In this document: positions 1-8,455 of the stretch, piece after piece
Position numbering within the stretch: the first letter of the stretch is position 1
Layout: each line of letters opens with the position of its first letter
Translations under genes and position numbers: made by a program
Source: Roseobacter sp. SK209-2-6
GTDB lineage: Bacteria; Pseudomonadota; Alphaproteobacteria; Rhodobacterales; Rhodobacteraceae
DNA: 64,000 nt
Direction: 5' to 3'
Assembly: GCF_000169455.1 (NCBI RefSeq)
Contig: NZ_AAYC01000010.1
Location: 124,001-188,000 of the forward strand
Notes under the pieces: model-generated
Told to the model about the DNA's origin: nothing
What the model saw: only the letters and a program-made list of their open reading frames with translations
Database searches by the model: none

Positions 1-1133
1 TGAGCGGCACGCTGGCCGAGGACCGCCGTCAGTTCTGGGATGGGCGCATCTCTATCGGGATCCTGATTGTGGGACTGGTCATAAGCCTCAGCTTCCTCAG
101 CACCATGGGCGATCCCGGTAGCTATCAGGTTCTGGACCCGGTGGCCGACTGGCTGGATGCCTGGCTCACCAGTTTCACCACCGCCAATGCCGCCCTGCTG
201 ACCGCGCTGAAAAACGGTATCCTCTTCTATGTGCTGCTGCCACTGCGGATCGGGCTAGATCAGGCCATTCTGCCCTTTACCTGGGGGTTTCAGTGGACCA
301 CGGGCATGAGCCTGGGCTTCTTTGCGGTGTCGGGCGTTCTGGCCGCCACTCTTGCCCTCTCCGGGCGGCTGACGCAGGGGCTGGTGCTCCTGATCCTGGC
401 GGGCATTCTGGAGACCGGCGTGTCACAACTGCCCTGGCCCTTTGTGCTGGCTGCGGTTGGTGCGCTTTCCTGGGTTGCGGGCGGACGCAGGCTGATGCTG
501 CTGAGCGTGGTTCTGTTGTCGACCATCCTGTTTTCAGGCCTTTGGGAGCGGGCACTGCTGTCGCTTTACCTCTCTGGTGCAGCGGTCTTTGCCTGCGCGC
601 TGCTGGGCGGGGCCATTGGCCTGATCTCAGCGGTGTCGCCCCTGGCCTGGCGCGTGGTGCGGCCGATCTGCGACATGCTGCAGACCATCCCGCTCTTTGT
701 CTTCCTGATCCCGGTTCTGATGGTGTTTCAGATCGGTGAATTCTCTGCCTTCCTGGCGATCATCGCCTATGCCATCGTGCCGATGATCCGCTACACGCGG
801 CAGGGGCTGATCGACACACCGGATGAGATGATGGAGGGGGCGATTGCCTCGGGTGCCACCACCTGGCAGATCCTCAAGGATGTGCGCGCACCCTATGCGG
901 CGCCGACAATCCTTCTGGGGCTCAACCAGACCATCCTCTATGCCTTTGCCATGCTGGTGATCGCGGCTTTGATCGGTACCACCGGGCTGGGTCAGTCGAT
1001 CTATCTGGCGCTGGGGCAGGCGGATGTTGGCCTGGGGATCTCTGCGGGGGCGGCCATGGCCATTCTGGCGCTGATTTCCGATCGCATCGTGCAGGGCTTT
1101 GCGGAAGAGCGCAAAAAGGCTCTGGGCCTCTGA
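1..1133 (+). CDS. proW: Glycine betaine/proline-type ABC transporter permease (5' end at or beyond window edge)
   Basis: Inner-membrane permease of an osmolyte importer of the ProU/OpuA type. The reading frame is open to the first complete codon of the window (position 3). The first bases TG AGC would fit an ATG whose A lies just outside, so at most a little is missing; a GTG at 69 is also in frame but cuts into the N-terminus. The protein is strongly hydrophobic with about seven or eight membrane segments. The C-terminal half carries the BPD_transp_1 fold, with a permease loop around EMMEGAIASGATTWQILKDV and the conserved run GTTGLGQSIY. The matching ATPase and binding protein would be expected to the left of the window. 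Family assignment is good; the exact substrate is inferred. Confidence 0.8.
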   Translation, partial: SGTLAEDRRQFWDGRISIGILIVGLVISLSFLSTMGDPGSYQVLDPVADWLDAWLTSFTTANAALLTALKNGILFYVLLPLRIGLDQAILPFTWGFQWTTGMSLGFFAVSGVLAATLALSGRLTQGLVLLILAGILETGVSQLPWPFVLAAVGALSWVAGGRRLMLLSVVLLSTILFSGLWERALLSLYLSGAAVFACALLGGAIGLISAVSPLAWRVVRPICDMLQTIPLFVFLIPVLMVFQIGEFSAFLAIIAYAIVPMIRYTRQGLIDTPDEMMEGAIASGATTWQILKDVRAPYAAPTILLGLNQTILYAFAMLVIAALIGTTGLGQSIYLALGQADVGLGISAGAAMAILALISDRIVQGFAEERKKALGL

Positions 1134-1250
1134 CATACTATTCCATGTCGCGGGAGAGACCTGCGGCATGGCCCCCTCTGGCGTCCCGGGGAAATTGCCT
1201 ATAGCAATGAGGCGCAAATCCAAAATCAGAGCAGAGTTGAGGGTAGCGCG

Positions 1251-1769
1251 ATGCAATTGGCCTATGTCATGACAGAAACCCGTGGAGCGACAGACAGGCT
1301 TTTGACCAGCCTTGCGGAGGCTCTGGAGGCCAAAGGCCTGCGCACCGCCGGAATCGTGCAAAGCAACACGGAATGCAGTGATCAAGAGCTCTGCGATATG
1401 GATGTTCGGGTTCTTCCTGCGGGAGAGACCATTCGTATTTCCCAATCTCTGGGCGCGGGCGCGCGGGGGTGCAGGCTGAACCCCGAAGCATTGGAGCGCG
1501 CGGTTGGCCTTGTCACGGCACGCCTGCAGGAAGAGCCCAAGCCGCAGATCCTGATCGTCAACAAGTTTGGCAAACACGAAGCGGATGGACGTGGAATGCG
1601 CCCCGTCATAGGAGAGGCCATGGCGCTGGGCATTCCGGTAATATCTGGCGTGAACCGAATGAATGTAGAGCCCTTCAAGTCTTTCTCGGAGGGTATGGCC
1701 GAAGCAGCGCCAACGGAGCTGGAGGCGCTTGTCGCCTGGGCGGAAGCCGCGATGCAGGCTGCGGGTTAG
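1251..1769 (+). CDS. DUF2478 family protein
   Basis: A 172-residue cytoplasmic protein matching the DUF2478 family, which is common in Rhodobacteraceae and sometimes annotated as a molybdenum-transport-linked or NTPase-like protein. Visible family landmarks are the N-terminal LAYVMTETRGATDRLL, the central ISQSLGAGARGCRLNP and LIVNKFGKHEADGRG, which fits a switch-like segment of a P-loop fold, and GIPVISGVN near the C-terminus. No classical Walker A motif is present at the N-terminus, so NTP hydrolysis cannot be claimed. ATG start with a GAGTTGAGGGTAGCG leader. It stands alone between the permease and a gene-poor stretch; its role is unknown. Confidence 0.75.
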   Translation: MQLAYVMTETRGATDRLLTSLAEALEAKGLRTAGIVQSNTECSDQELCDMDVRVLPAGETIRISQSLGAGARGCRLNPEALERAVGLVTARLQEEPKPQILIVNKFGKHEADGRGMRPVIGEAMALGIPVISGVNRMNVEPFKSFSEGMAEAAPTELEALVAWAEAAMQAAG

Positions 1770-2110
1770 GCAGGCGATAGAAAAGGGGGAGCAACTCCGC
1801 CTCTATGGGACATCGCCCCAGTCTTGCCGAAATCGCCCTGCTACCCAATGCAGCACTCTTGATGTGAAAGGTAATCCACGCGAGAGGGGAGAAAACTGGC
1901 GAGGATTTATCTTTTGCTGACGGATGTTTCTGGCCCAGTTCCTTCGGCCTATCTGGCCGAGACCAAACACTGTCTAAACACTGCGGGCAGATGCAACGAA
2001 AGTGATCGGGTCATGCCGGTTCCATGCCCTGGTCTCTGGTTGGGATCGAGATGACAATCACGATACGATGAGAGAATTCCAAAATCTTTGCTCCAACTCT
2101 TTGTTGAAGC

Positions 2111-2145
2111 ACCATTTTCTCAGATTTAGTTGGAGAGAAAATGGT
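2111..2145. repeat. Perfect 11-bp inverted repeat with 13-bp loop
   Basis: ACCATTTTCTC at 2111-2121 is followed after 13 bases by its exact reverse complement GAGAAAATGGT at 2135-2145. The right arm overlaps the first bases of the tRNA-Tyr-like 16-mer. It could be a transcription terminator or part of a recombination site. No poly-T run follows on the plus strand. Confidence 0.6.
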
Positions 2146-2157
2146 GGGCGACCCTGG
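2142..2157 (-). repeat. Copy of tRNA-Tyr 3' end (putative distal attachment site)
   Basis: The 16 bases TGGTGGGCGACCCTGG are identical to 36979-36994. On the minus strand these are the 3' T-stem arm, the 3' acceptor strand, the discriminator base and CCA of tRNA-Tyr. Both copies have the same orientation, and the element they would bound lies on the 3' side of the tRNA, as expected for an island integrated at a tRNA 3' end. Sixteen bases could still arise by chance or from an older tRNA fragment. Confidence 0.5.
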
Positions 2158-2637
2158 TTTCATAGTGATGAAGGCTTTCTGAACTAGTTTCTTCCAGTGT
2201 GCTGATATTCATCACTAATTTTACCACATACACCAAATAAGTGTTCATATATCTTACGGGATTTCCCAATCTCCGCCGCGCACAAAAACGCCCCAGGAGT
2301 TTCTGGGCATGGAAAAAAATTCACGACTAAGCGGTTCAAGACTGGCGACCACTCAGGCAGATCTTGTTTCAGACTTGAGTGTATGTAGGGCTCTTGCAGG
2401 TGCGGTCCGCGGTCTGGTACGGCGCAGGCTATATGGTTCGTCCATCAAGCAAACTGCAGGGATAAGTTGAGAGCCAATAGTCGACCTGAAGAACATCGTT
2501 AGGGCGATACCCTGCGTGAAAACCCTTTAACATGCACTTGCATGTGTTCGCGGGTGCGCATAAAACCACTGACGAAAATGCCTCGCCAGCCCCGATTCAG
2601 GGCAAGCCCAGCACCAACCTGAATCTTGGGGACTAAC

Positions 2638-4608
2638 ATGGCTATCCAAACTGCCGCGCTGCGCGCCCGTCTTTTGTGCGGGACTGCGCTTACACTTCTT
2701 TCTGCACTGCCTGCCGTCGCACAGGAGCTTGAGGGGGATGTCATCTCTCTCGATCCGATCCTGGTGCGCCAGCAAGATGAAAAGGGCAATGCCGCCGACC
2801 GCGCGTCGTCGGTCTATGTGGCGGATGCCGAGCTGGAACGCGCCCGGATGGGGGATGTCAAAGACCTGTTTGCCGGGATCGCCAGTGTCTCGGTCGGCGG
2901 TGCTATCCCGGTTGCGCAGAAGATTTTTGTCAACGGTATCGACATGCTGAACCTGGCGATCCAGGTGGATGGCGTGTCGCAAAATAACCGGGTTTTCCAC
3001 CACCTCAGTGCCAATGCTTTTGATCCCGGCCTGATGAAATTTGTGCGCGTTGATCCAGGTGTCGCACCTGCAGATGCAGGCCCGCGGGCCATGGCGGGCC
3101 GCGTGGTCATGGAAACGGTCGATGCCGCAGATATCCTGACCGAAGGTCAAAGCGTCGGCGGCACCGCACGTATGAGCTACGGTGACAACGGCGGGACGAC
3201 ACAGGGCTCGCTGACCCTGGCTGGCGAAAGCAACGGTTTTGAGATCGTTGCCTATGCCAAACGCGCCACCGGAGACAATTTTGAGGACGGCGACGGCACA
3301 GAGATGACTGGAACCGCAGCCAATATGACCGCAGGCCTGCTGAAATTGGGCTACGAATCCGAGCAGGGGCACCGGGTTGAGTTCTCTGCGCAGCAGATTG
3401 AAGACGAGGAATGGCGCAACGATAAGCCGAACTTCGGCCCAAGCTCAGGCGGCACATATGCCTATCTGATCAAGCGCTATAACTATTCTTTGCGCTATGA
3501 AAACGTGAACAACACCGGCCTCTGGGATCCCTCCGCAACCCTTGGCTATTCGGGCACTGATGTGGATCGTCCGAATGATGCCTGGGCCGGGTCTACCAAT
3601 TCGACCTCGCGTACCTACTCTCTGGTGCTGCAAAACGAATTCCACCTGTCTTACAGCAACAGTATTACCGCCGGTGTCGATTTCCAGAACCGCAAGACCT
3701 CGATCTCTGGCTCTTGGGTGACACCGGATTCCGCTTCGGAAGAATCCGACAATATCGGCATCTTTGCCCAGGCGCGTCTTGAGCCGACGGACCGTCTGAG
3801 CCTCTCTGCCGGTATGCGCTATGACTGGCAGGACTTTACCGGCTATCAATGGCTCCCTACCGATACCATTCACAGCTCCTCGCATAGCGGTGCCAGTGGA
3901 AACCTGTCTGTGGTCTATGACCTCACGGATGACGTCTCGTTGCGGGCGGGGTACTCGAATGTCTTTGGTGGCCTGGACCTCGGTGACAGTTTTGAGTTCT
4001 GGTTGACGCGTGATTATTCCGGCTTGCGGCCGTCTCGCGCGCAGAACATCATCATCGGGGCTGATTGGACCCCGGGCGCCTGGACCATCAGCGGTGAGCT
4101 GTTCAAGACAAAATTTAATGATGCGCGGGACGGAACAGCCGTCGTTGATTTCGAAAGCCAGGGCGCCAACATCGGTGCGACCTATGGCTGGGGCAGTGGC
4201 TTTGCGCGTCTGACCTATGCCTATAGTGATGCCTCGCTTGATGGTGCCCCCTCGAGCAACTTCGATCTGCGGGATTTTGGCGCACCTTTGGGGCATGTAC
4301 TTGCTGTCGAAGTGCAGCAGGAATTGGCGCAGTATAACACGCTGGTGGGTGGCAGCATTGAAGCGGCAGCCTCCTATGACGCTGGCGGATCTTACGCGGG
4401 CCAAGAACTGCCTAGCTATGTCGTTGCCAATGTCTTTGCCGAATACTCACCACCTGCCTGGAACGGCGTGACCATTCGCGGCAGCATCAACAACCTGCTT
4501 GATGAAACCTATGCGGATCGGGCGACCTATGGGGGCGAATTTGCAGGCTTCCAAACTCTGAATGAACCCGGTCGGTCTTTCGTTGTCGAGGCAGTGATGA
4601 AGTTCTAA
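2638..4608 (+). CDS. TonB-dependent outer-membrane receptor (first of two paralogues)
   Basis: Outer-membrane gated porin that binds a ferric siderophore or similar chelate and imports it with energy from TonB-ExbBD. The ATG at 2638 follows GGGGACTAAC; an upstream in-frame TTG at 2626 is less likely. Residues 1-29 form a signal peptide ending in AVAQ. A plug domain occupies roughly residues 45-160, and the rest is rich in alternating aromatic beta-strand patterns ending in a C-terminal Phe, as needed for outer-membrane insertion. Length (656 residues) is normal. It resembles the receptor at 9360-11318 through shared plug segments (DLFAG, FVNG, VDG, VFHH, PGV.. AADxGPRA), so the two are paralogues. 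The ligand is unknown. Confidence 0.85.
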   Translation: MAIQTAALRARLLCGTALTLLSALPAVAQELEGDVISLDPILVRQQDEKGNAADRASSVYVADAELERARMGDVKDLFAGIASVSVGGAIPVAQKIFVNGIDMLNLAIQVDGVSQNNRVFHHLSANAFDPGLMKFVRVDPGVAPADAGPRAMAGRVVMETVDAADILTEGQSVGGTARMSYGDNGGTTQGSLTLAGESNGFEIVAYAKRATGDNFEDGDGTEMTGTAANMTAGLLKLGYESEQGHRVEFSAQQIEDEEWRNDKPNFGPSSGGTYAYLIKRYNYSLRYENVNNTGLWDPSATLGYSGTDVDRPNDAWAGSTNSTSRTYSLVLQNEFHLSYSNSITAGVDFQNRKTSISGSWVTPDSASEESDNIGIFAQARLEPTDRLSLSAGMRYDWQDFTGYQWLPTDTIHSSSHSGASGNLSVVYDLTDDVSLRAGYSNVFGGLDLGDSFEFWLTRDYSGLRPSRAQNIIIGADWTPGAWTISGELFKTKFNDARDGTAVVDFESQGANIGATYGWGSGFARLTYAYSDASLDGAPSSNFDLRDFGAPLGHVLAVEVQQELAQYNTLVGGSIEAAASYDAGGSYAGQELPSYVVANVFAEYSPPAWNGVTIRGSINNLLDETYADRATYGGEFAGFQTLNEPGRSFVVEAVMKF

Positions 4609-4620
4609 ATCTCGGCACTT

Positions 4621-4652
4621 GCTGCCCTGGAGCCAGATGGTTTCAGGGCAGC
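4621..4652. terminator. Hairpin between convergent receptor and MarR genes
   Basis: CTGCCCTG and CAGGGCAG pair across a 14-base loop just after the receptor stop codon, and the hairpin overlaps the end of the convergent MarR gene. The T-run is weak, so its role as a terminator is probable rather than certain. Confidence 0.5.
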
Positions 4653-5122
4653 AGTTTGATCAGCAGGCGGGATAGGGCATAGGCCTCGTCGGTTGTCATA
4701 TGAGGACCAATTTCGCTTTGCATCGCATCCCAGTAAACCGGCCAGATCCGGGCGTGCATACCTTTGCCCTGCTCGGTCAGAAACAGGATCTGCTTGCGCC
4801 GTCCATCGGCAATGAACTCGCGGCGCAGCAGCCCAGCTTTTTCCATCCGGGCAACATGTCGCGACAGCGCGTATTGGGCAACAAAGAGCTTGTCTTCCAG
4901 GGCGGCCATGGGTTGGCCATCGGGGCCAGCCAGCTCGACCTCCAGCAGGATTTCATACCAGATCGGATCATTGATGCCGCAGGTCTTCAGCGACTTGGCA
5001 ATACGCGGCAGGAATTTGCGTTGGGCCCGCATGATGTTGAACCACACACGGTTGTAGGAAACGACAGGGGTGTTGTCTCCGAAATAATCTGCACTGCTGG
5101 AGTGTTCTTCTCTGGCCGTCAT
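4643..5122 (-). CDS. MarR-family transcriptional regulator
   Basis: A 159-residue winged-helix regulator. The helix-turn-helix region lies at about residues 70-100 (ALEDKLFVAQYALSRHVARMEKAGLL) and is followed by the wing with the typical RRKQILFLTEQGKGMH segment. Its length is normal for MarR proteins, which bind DNA as dimers and respond to small ligands. It converges on the first TonB receptor gene and is divergent from the DUF2218 gene and the downstream ABC importer, so control of that uptake cluster is a fair guess. The short divergent region 5123-5216 is the likely operator site, but no clean palindrome stood out. Confidence 0.85.
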   Translation of the reverse strand: MTAREEHSSSADYFGDNTPVVSYNRVWFNIMRAQRKFLPRIAKSLKTCGINDPIWYEILLEVELAGPDGQPMAALEDKLFVAQYALSRHVARMEKAGLLRREFIADGRRKQILFLTEQGKGMHARIWPVYWDAMQSEIGPHMTTDEAYALSRLLIKLLP

Positions 5123-5216
5123 AGGGAAACCTGCTGGTTGTGCCGCAGCTATTCTAGTCGGCTATGACGCCGAAATTCAACACCCCGTGTGAATGAAAAA
5201 AACAGGGAAAGCCAAA

Positions 5217-5534
5217 ATGTTAGTAGCCAATCCAAGTCAGGATGACACATCAAGAACCGAAACGAAATTCCGCTCTGTCCGCGCCGCTGGATACCTCGCC
5301 ACAATGGCAAATCATTTCTCGCGGAAAATCGAAGTGACTGAGGTTGAAGGTGCACTGCATTTGCAGTTCATCTGTGGGCTTGCGGTGCTTCGGGTGAGCG
5401 AGAACACCTTGCATATCCGCATTGAGGGACCCTCAAAGGAGGAGATGCAGCAGACTTGTCAGGTGGTCGAAAGCCATCTGTTGCGCTTTGCTTTTCGCGA
5501 AGAGCCTGAACCTCCGGTTTGGTGCGACCTGTGA
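5217..5534 (+). CDS. DUF2218 domain protein
   Basis: A small cytoplasmic protein of about 105 residues belonging to DUF2218, a family often found next to or fused to siderophore-interacting proteins. The pattern of an N-terminal helix (RAAGYLATMANHFSRK), beta strands (ALHLQFICGLAVLRVSENTLHIRIEG) and a C-terminal helix (EEMQQTCQVVESHLLRFAF) fits the family. The ATG at 5217 is preceded by ACAGGGAAAGCC and gives the usual family length; an ATG at 5193 would add eight residues. It is followed closely by a siderophore importer operon, which supports a role in handling imported ferric chelates. Its biochemical function is unknown. Confidence 0.7.
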   Translation: MLVANPSQDDTSRTETKFRSVRAAGYLATMANHFSRKIEVTEVEGALHLQFICGLAVLRVSENTLHIRIEGPSKEEMQQTCQVVESHLLRFAFREEPEPPVWCDL

Positions 5535-5658
5535 CGAAGCTCTGGCCTGTGCCTGCAGCCCGGAAGCGCTGGACAGGGCAAATACAATTCAATAGTCACA
5601 TGACGAAACCCCTGCAGAGCCAGCTTCGGTCAGCCATGCAATATTGATGGAGAGATCA

Positions 5659-6558
5659 ATGTTGAAATCGCTGATAACCTTGGCAGCACTGGCCTGCAGT
5701 ACTTCCGCCTTTGCCGATCCGATTGAGGTGCGGACCTATCGTGGGCTGCAACAGGTTGAAGCCCTGCCAGAAAAGGTCGCCGTATTTGATGTGGCCGCTT
5801 TGGATACGCTCGCCGCGCTGGGGGTGAAACCCGCCGGTGTCATCGGCAATCTCTATGTTGATTACCTGGACGAGGTGGCACAGGGGGCCGAGGTCGTTGG
5901 CTCCTTGTTTGAACCCGATTTTGAAAGCATCAATGCGCTGGCACCGGACCTGATCCTTGCTGGAGGGCGCTCTTCCACCCAAACAGAGGCGCTGGCAGAT
6001 TTTGCCCCAACCCTGGATATGACCATCTATGGTGATGATCTGATGGGCGTGGCGCTCCAACGGCTCGAAGACTATGGCCGCCTGTTTGACAAAGAGGTCG
6101 AAGCGACTGCTCTGCTGGAAAGTTTTCAGGCCAAGCTGGAGCAGACCAAATCCCTGGCGCGTGGCAAGGGCACTGCGTTGATCGTGATGACAAATGGTCC
6201 CAAGATTTCTGCCTTTGGCGCCAATGGGCGCTTTGGCTGGCTGCACACAACTCTGGAAGTGCCGCAGGCCGCTGCCGATTTGGGGCTGAATGCCCACGGG
6301 GAGGCAGTCTCGGCTGAGTTCATCCGTGACGCCAATCCAGAATATCTGTTTGTCGTCGACCGCCTGTCGGCCATTGGCCAGGGCGGCGAGGATGCAAAGG
6401 CCACGTTGGATAATGATCTGGTGCAGCAAACCACGGCCTGGCAGAATGGCCAGGTGGTCTATCTGGATGCAGCCAGCCTCTATATTGCGGGCGGCGGAAT
6501 TCAATCGATGAACCGGGTGCTCGACCAGCTGATCGCAACCTTTGAGGCGAATGGCTAG
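5659..6558 (+). CDS. Siderophore ABC transporter substrate-binding protein (FatB/CeuE-like)
   Basis: Periplasmic binding protein of the class III (TroA/FhuD-like) fold that delivers a ferric siderophore to the membrane permeases. The chosen ATG at 5659 follows a GGAGAG ribosome site; in-frame TTG 5644 and ATG 5647 lie upstream. Residues 1-20 are a signal peptide. The two lobes contain the family segments PEKVAVFDVAALDTLAALGV, FEPDFESINALAPDLILAGGR and FGWLHTTL. Length (299 residues) is normal. It is the first gene of a binding protein-permease-permease-ATPase operon whose members overlap or nearly touch. The sequence is closest in feel to the FatB/YclQ/VctP group, which handles catecholate or petrobactin-type siderophores; the ligand is inferred. 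Confidence 0.85.
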   Translation: MLKSLITLAALACSTSAFADPIEVRTYRGLQQVEALPEKVAVFDVAALDTLAALGVKPAGVIGNLYVDYLDEVAQGAEVVGSLFEPDFESINALAPDLILAGGRSSTQTEALADFAPTLDMTIYGDDLMGVALQRLEDYGRLFDKEVEATALLESFQAKLEQTKSLARGKGTALIVMTNGPKISAFGANGRFGWLHTTLEVPQAAADLGLNAHGEAVSAEFIRDANPEYLFVVDRLSAIGQGGEDAKATLDNDLVQQTTAWQNGQVVYLDAASLYIAGGGIQSMNRVLDQLIATFEANG

Positions 6559-6561
6559 CCT

Positions 6562-7518
6562 ATGCCACACCTCTGGCTGCTGATCTGCCTCTGTTTGATC
6601 CTACTGTTATCCGTGCTGTCCGTCTTTGTCGGGGTGATTGACCTTACACCGATGGCGCTGTTGCAGGATCCAGAGGCGCTGCAATTGCTGGCGGTCAGCC
6701 GTCTGCCGCGCACCGCGGCGGCGGTGCTGACGGGCTGCTCCATGGCGGTCGGCGGTCAGATCATGCAGATCCTGGTGCGCAATAAGTTTGTCGAGCCAAT
6801 CAGTGCAGGCACGGGGCAGGCGGCGGCGCTGGGTATCTTGCTTTCTGTGCTGCTATTCCCAGCCGCGGGGCTGGCGGTCAAGATGAGTCTGGCCGCCGCA
6901 ACCGCACTGCTGGGCACGCTTGGTTTTCTGGCCTTGGTGCAGCGCCTACCGCCGACCGAGCCCCTTTTGGTGCCGTTGGTGGGGCTGGTCTATGGCGGAA
7001 TCTTAGGCGCTGTGATGGTGTTCATCGCCTATCAGGCAGATCTGATCCAATACATTGATGTCTGGATGCTGGGGGAGTTTTCCGGCGTGATGCGTGGTCG
7101 GTATGAGCTGTTGTGGCTGGCGGGGATTGCTGCCTTTGTCAGCTATCTGATCGCCGATCAGTTTGCCATTTTGGGGCTGGGGCGCGACATGAGCCTGAGC
7201 CTCGGCCTCAACCATCGCCAAGTCATGGCCATGGGGCTGCTCTGTGTCTCGGTGGTGTCGGCGCTGACCGTGGTGACCGTGGGCATGTTGCCCTTTGTTG
7301 GGCTGATCATTCCCAATCTGATCAGCCGCCAATTGGGCGATAATCTGCGCGTCACCCTGCCGGTGACGGCGCTGTTGGGCGGGGTTTTTGTGCTGGGCTG
7401 CGATATTCTGGCCCGGGTGGTGCGCCATCCTTATGAGGTGCCGGTAGGCACGATCTTTGGGGTGCTAGGGACCCTTGCCTTTTTGTGGCTGATCTATGCG
7501 AGGCCCCGCAATGCTTAG
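6562..7518 (+). CDS. Iron-siderophore ABC transporter permease 1 (FecCD family)
   Basis: A 318-residue polytopic inner-membrane protein of the FecCD/BtuC family, with about nine hydrophobic segments. It starts three bases after the binding-protein stop. The family stretch SRLPRTAAAVLTGCSMAVGGQIMQILVRNKFVEPISAGTGQAAALG is clear near residue 50, and VGMLPFVGLIIPNLISRQLGDNLR is the cytoplasmic loop that contacts the ATPase. It forms a heterodimeric channel with the next gene product. It overlaps that gene by eight bases, which suggests translational coupling. Confidence 0.88.
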   Translation: MPHLWLLICLCLILLLSVLSVFVGVIDLTPMALLQDPEALQLLAVSRLPRTAAAVLTGCSMAVGGQIMQILVRNKFVEPISAGTGQAAALGILLSVLLFPAAGLAVKMSLAAATALLGTLGFLALVQRLPPTEPLLVPLVGLVYGGILGAVMVFIAYQADLIQYIDVWMLGEFSGVMRGRYELLWLAGIAAFVSYLIADQFAILGLGRDMSLSLGLNHRQVMAMGLLCVSVVSALTVVTVGMLPFVGLIIPNLISRQLGDNLRVTLPVTALLGGVFVLGCDILARVVRHPYEVPVGTIFGVLGTLAFLWLIYARPRNA

Positions 7519-8455
7519 GCTTCGTTTCCTTTGGTTGATCCTGGCGCTTGTCGTGGTCTCGGCGCTGTTCCTGACCCTTGGGGCCAAGGGAAGTTGGAGC
7601 TTTACGCTGTGGTTTCGGGGGCAGAAACTGGCCAGTCTTTTGCTCATTGGCGGCGCGGTCTCAACCGCGACCATCCTGTTTCAGACCATTACACATAACC
7701 GTATTCTGACACCCTCTATCATGGGGTTTGACGCGCTGTTTTTGCTGATCCTGACCCTGATGATCTTTGGGATGGGGGCAGGGGGCTATGCGCAGGTGCC
7801 CAAGGTAACGCTGTTCCTGATCAATCTGGTCCTGTTGACCCTGGCTTCGGTTGCGCTGTTTACGCTGCTCCTGCGCGACCAACGCAGTGATCTGATGCGT
7901 ATGGTGCTGACGGGCATCATCCTGGGCGTGCTGTTTCGATCATTGGTGCTGTTTATCCAGCGCTTGATTGACCCAAGCGAGTTTGCAGTGCTGCAATCGG
8001 CCTCCTTTGCGCGCTTCAACAAGGCGGATGCGGATCTGTTGCTGGTGAGCGCCGTTCTGGTCTGTCTGACCTGGGCGGCCGTTTGGCGGATGCGGCATCG
8101 GCTTGATGTTCTGGCCCTGGGCGAGGTGCTGCCGGTCAGCCTGGGGGCGGATCCGCGGCGGGGGCAGCTTGTGGTGTTAATGCTGATTTCGGTGCTGGTT
8201 TCGGTCTCGACCGCGCTGGTGGGGCCGGTGGCCTTTCTGGGGCTTCTGGTCAGCAGCCTGACGTACCGGGTGATCCCCAGCTGGCACCATGGCCATATTC
8301 TGCCCGCTGCCATTCTGATTGGCGGCCTCACATTGGTGGGCGGGCAACTGGTGCTGGAGCGCGTTTTGCATTTTGAAACCCCGCTTGCCGTTGTGGTGGA
8401 ATGCCTTGGCGGGTTGGTCTTTTTGATTTTGATCCTGCGAAAGGGCAGCACATGA
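7511..8455 (+). CDS. Iron-siderophore ABC transporter permease 2 (FecCD family)
   Basis: Partner permease of the same importer, 314 residues from the ATG at 7511, which lies inside the end of the first permease gene. About nine membrane segments are visible. Landmarks are the early stretch QTITHNRILTPSIMGFDALF, typical of the FatC/YclO subgroup, and the ATPase-contact region TALVGPVAFLGLLVSSLTYRV near the C-terminus. The stop codon overlaps the ATG of the ATPase gene (ATGA arrangement), so the four importer genes are almost certainly one transcript. Confidence 0.88.
   Translation: MLRLRFLWLILALVVVSALFLTLGAKGSWSFTLWFRGQKLASLLLIGGAVSTATILFQTITHNRILTPSIMGFDALFLLILTLMIFGMGAGGYAQVPKVTLFLINLVLLTLASVALFTLLLRDQRSDLMRMVLTGIILGVLFRSLVLFIQRLIDPSEFAVLQSASFARFNKADADLLLVSAVLVCLTWAAVWRMRHRLDVLALGEVLPVSLGADPRRGQLVVLMLISVLVSVSTALVGPVAFLGLLVSSLTYRVIPSWHHGHILPAAILIGGLTLVGGQLVLERVLHFETPLAVVVECLGGLVFLILILRKGST

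Larger units (their letters stand above)
1770..2637. other. Gene-poor interval with AT-rich leader and putative attachment-site remnant
   Basis: No convincing gene was found in these roughly 870 bases; the short frames at 1729-1920 and 2002-2187 have no recognisable product. The interval holds an inverted repeat at 2111-2145 and a 16-bp copy of the tRNA-Tyr 3' end at 2142-2157. An AT-rich stretch at about 2200-2260 probably belongs to the promoter region of the downstream TonB-dependent receptor. No clear Fur or Irr box was recognised by eye. Confidence 0.5.

Noticed and set aside
627-1577. Long minus-strand frame across the permease end and the DUF2478 gene
   Set aside because: It spans two well-supported plus-strand genes and their spacer, has no recognisable domain, and its composition is that of an antisense frame in GC-rich DNA.
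2002-2187. Short plus-strand frame before the first receptor
   Set aside because: It runs through the inverted repeat and tRNA-like 16-mer and has no family resemblance.
2200-2260. Fur box upstream of the first receptor
   Set aside because: The AT-rich stretch contains partial matches only (GATATTCATCACTAAT); too weak to call without a matrix search.
2527-3372. Minus-strand frame opposite the first receptor
   Set aside because: Antisense to a clear TonB-dependent receptor; same for the frames at 3445-4404 and 10611-11369.
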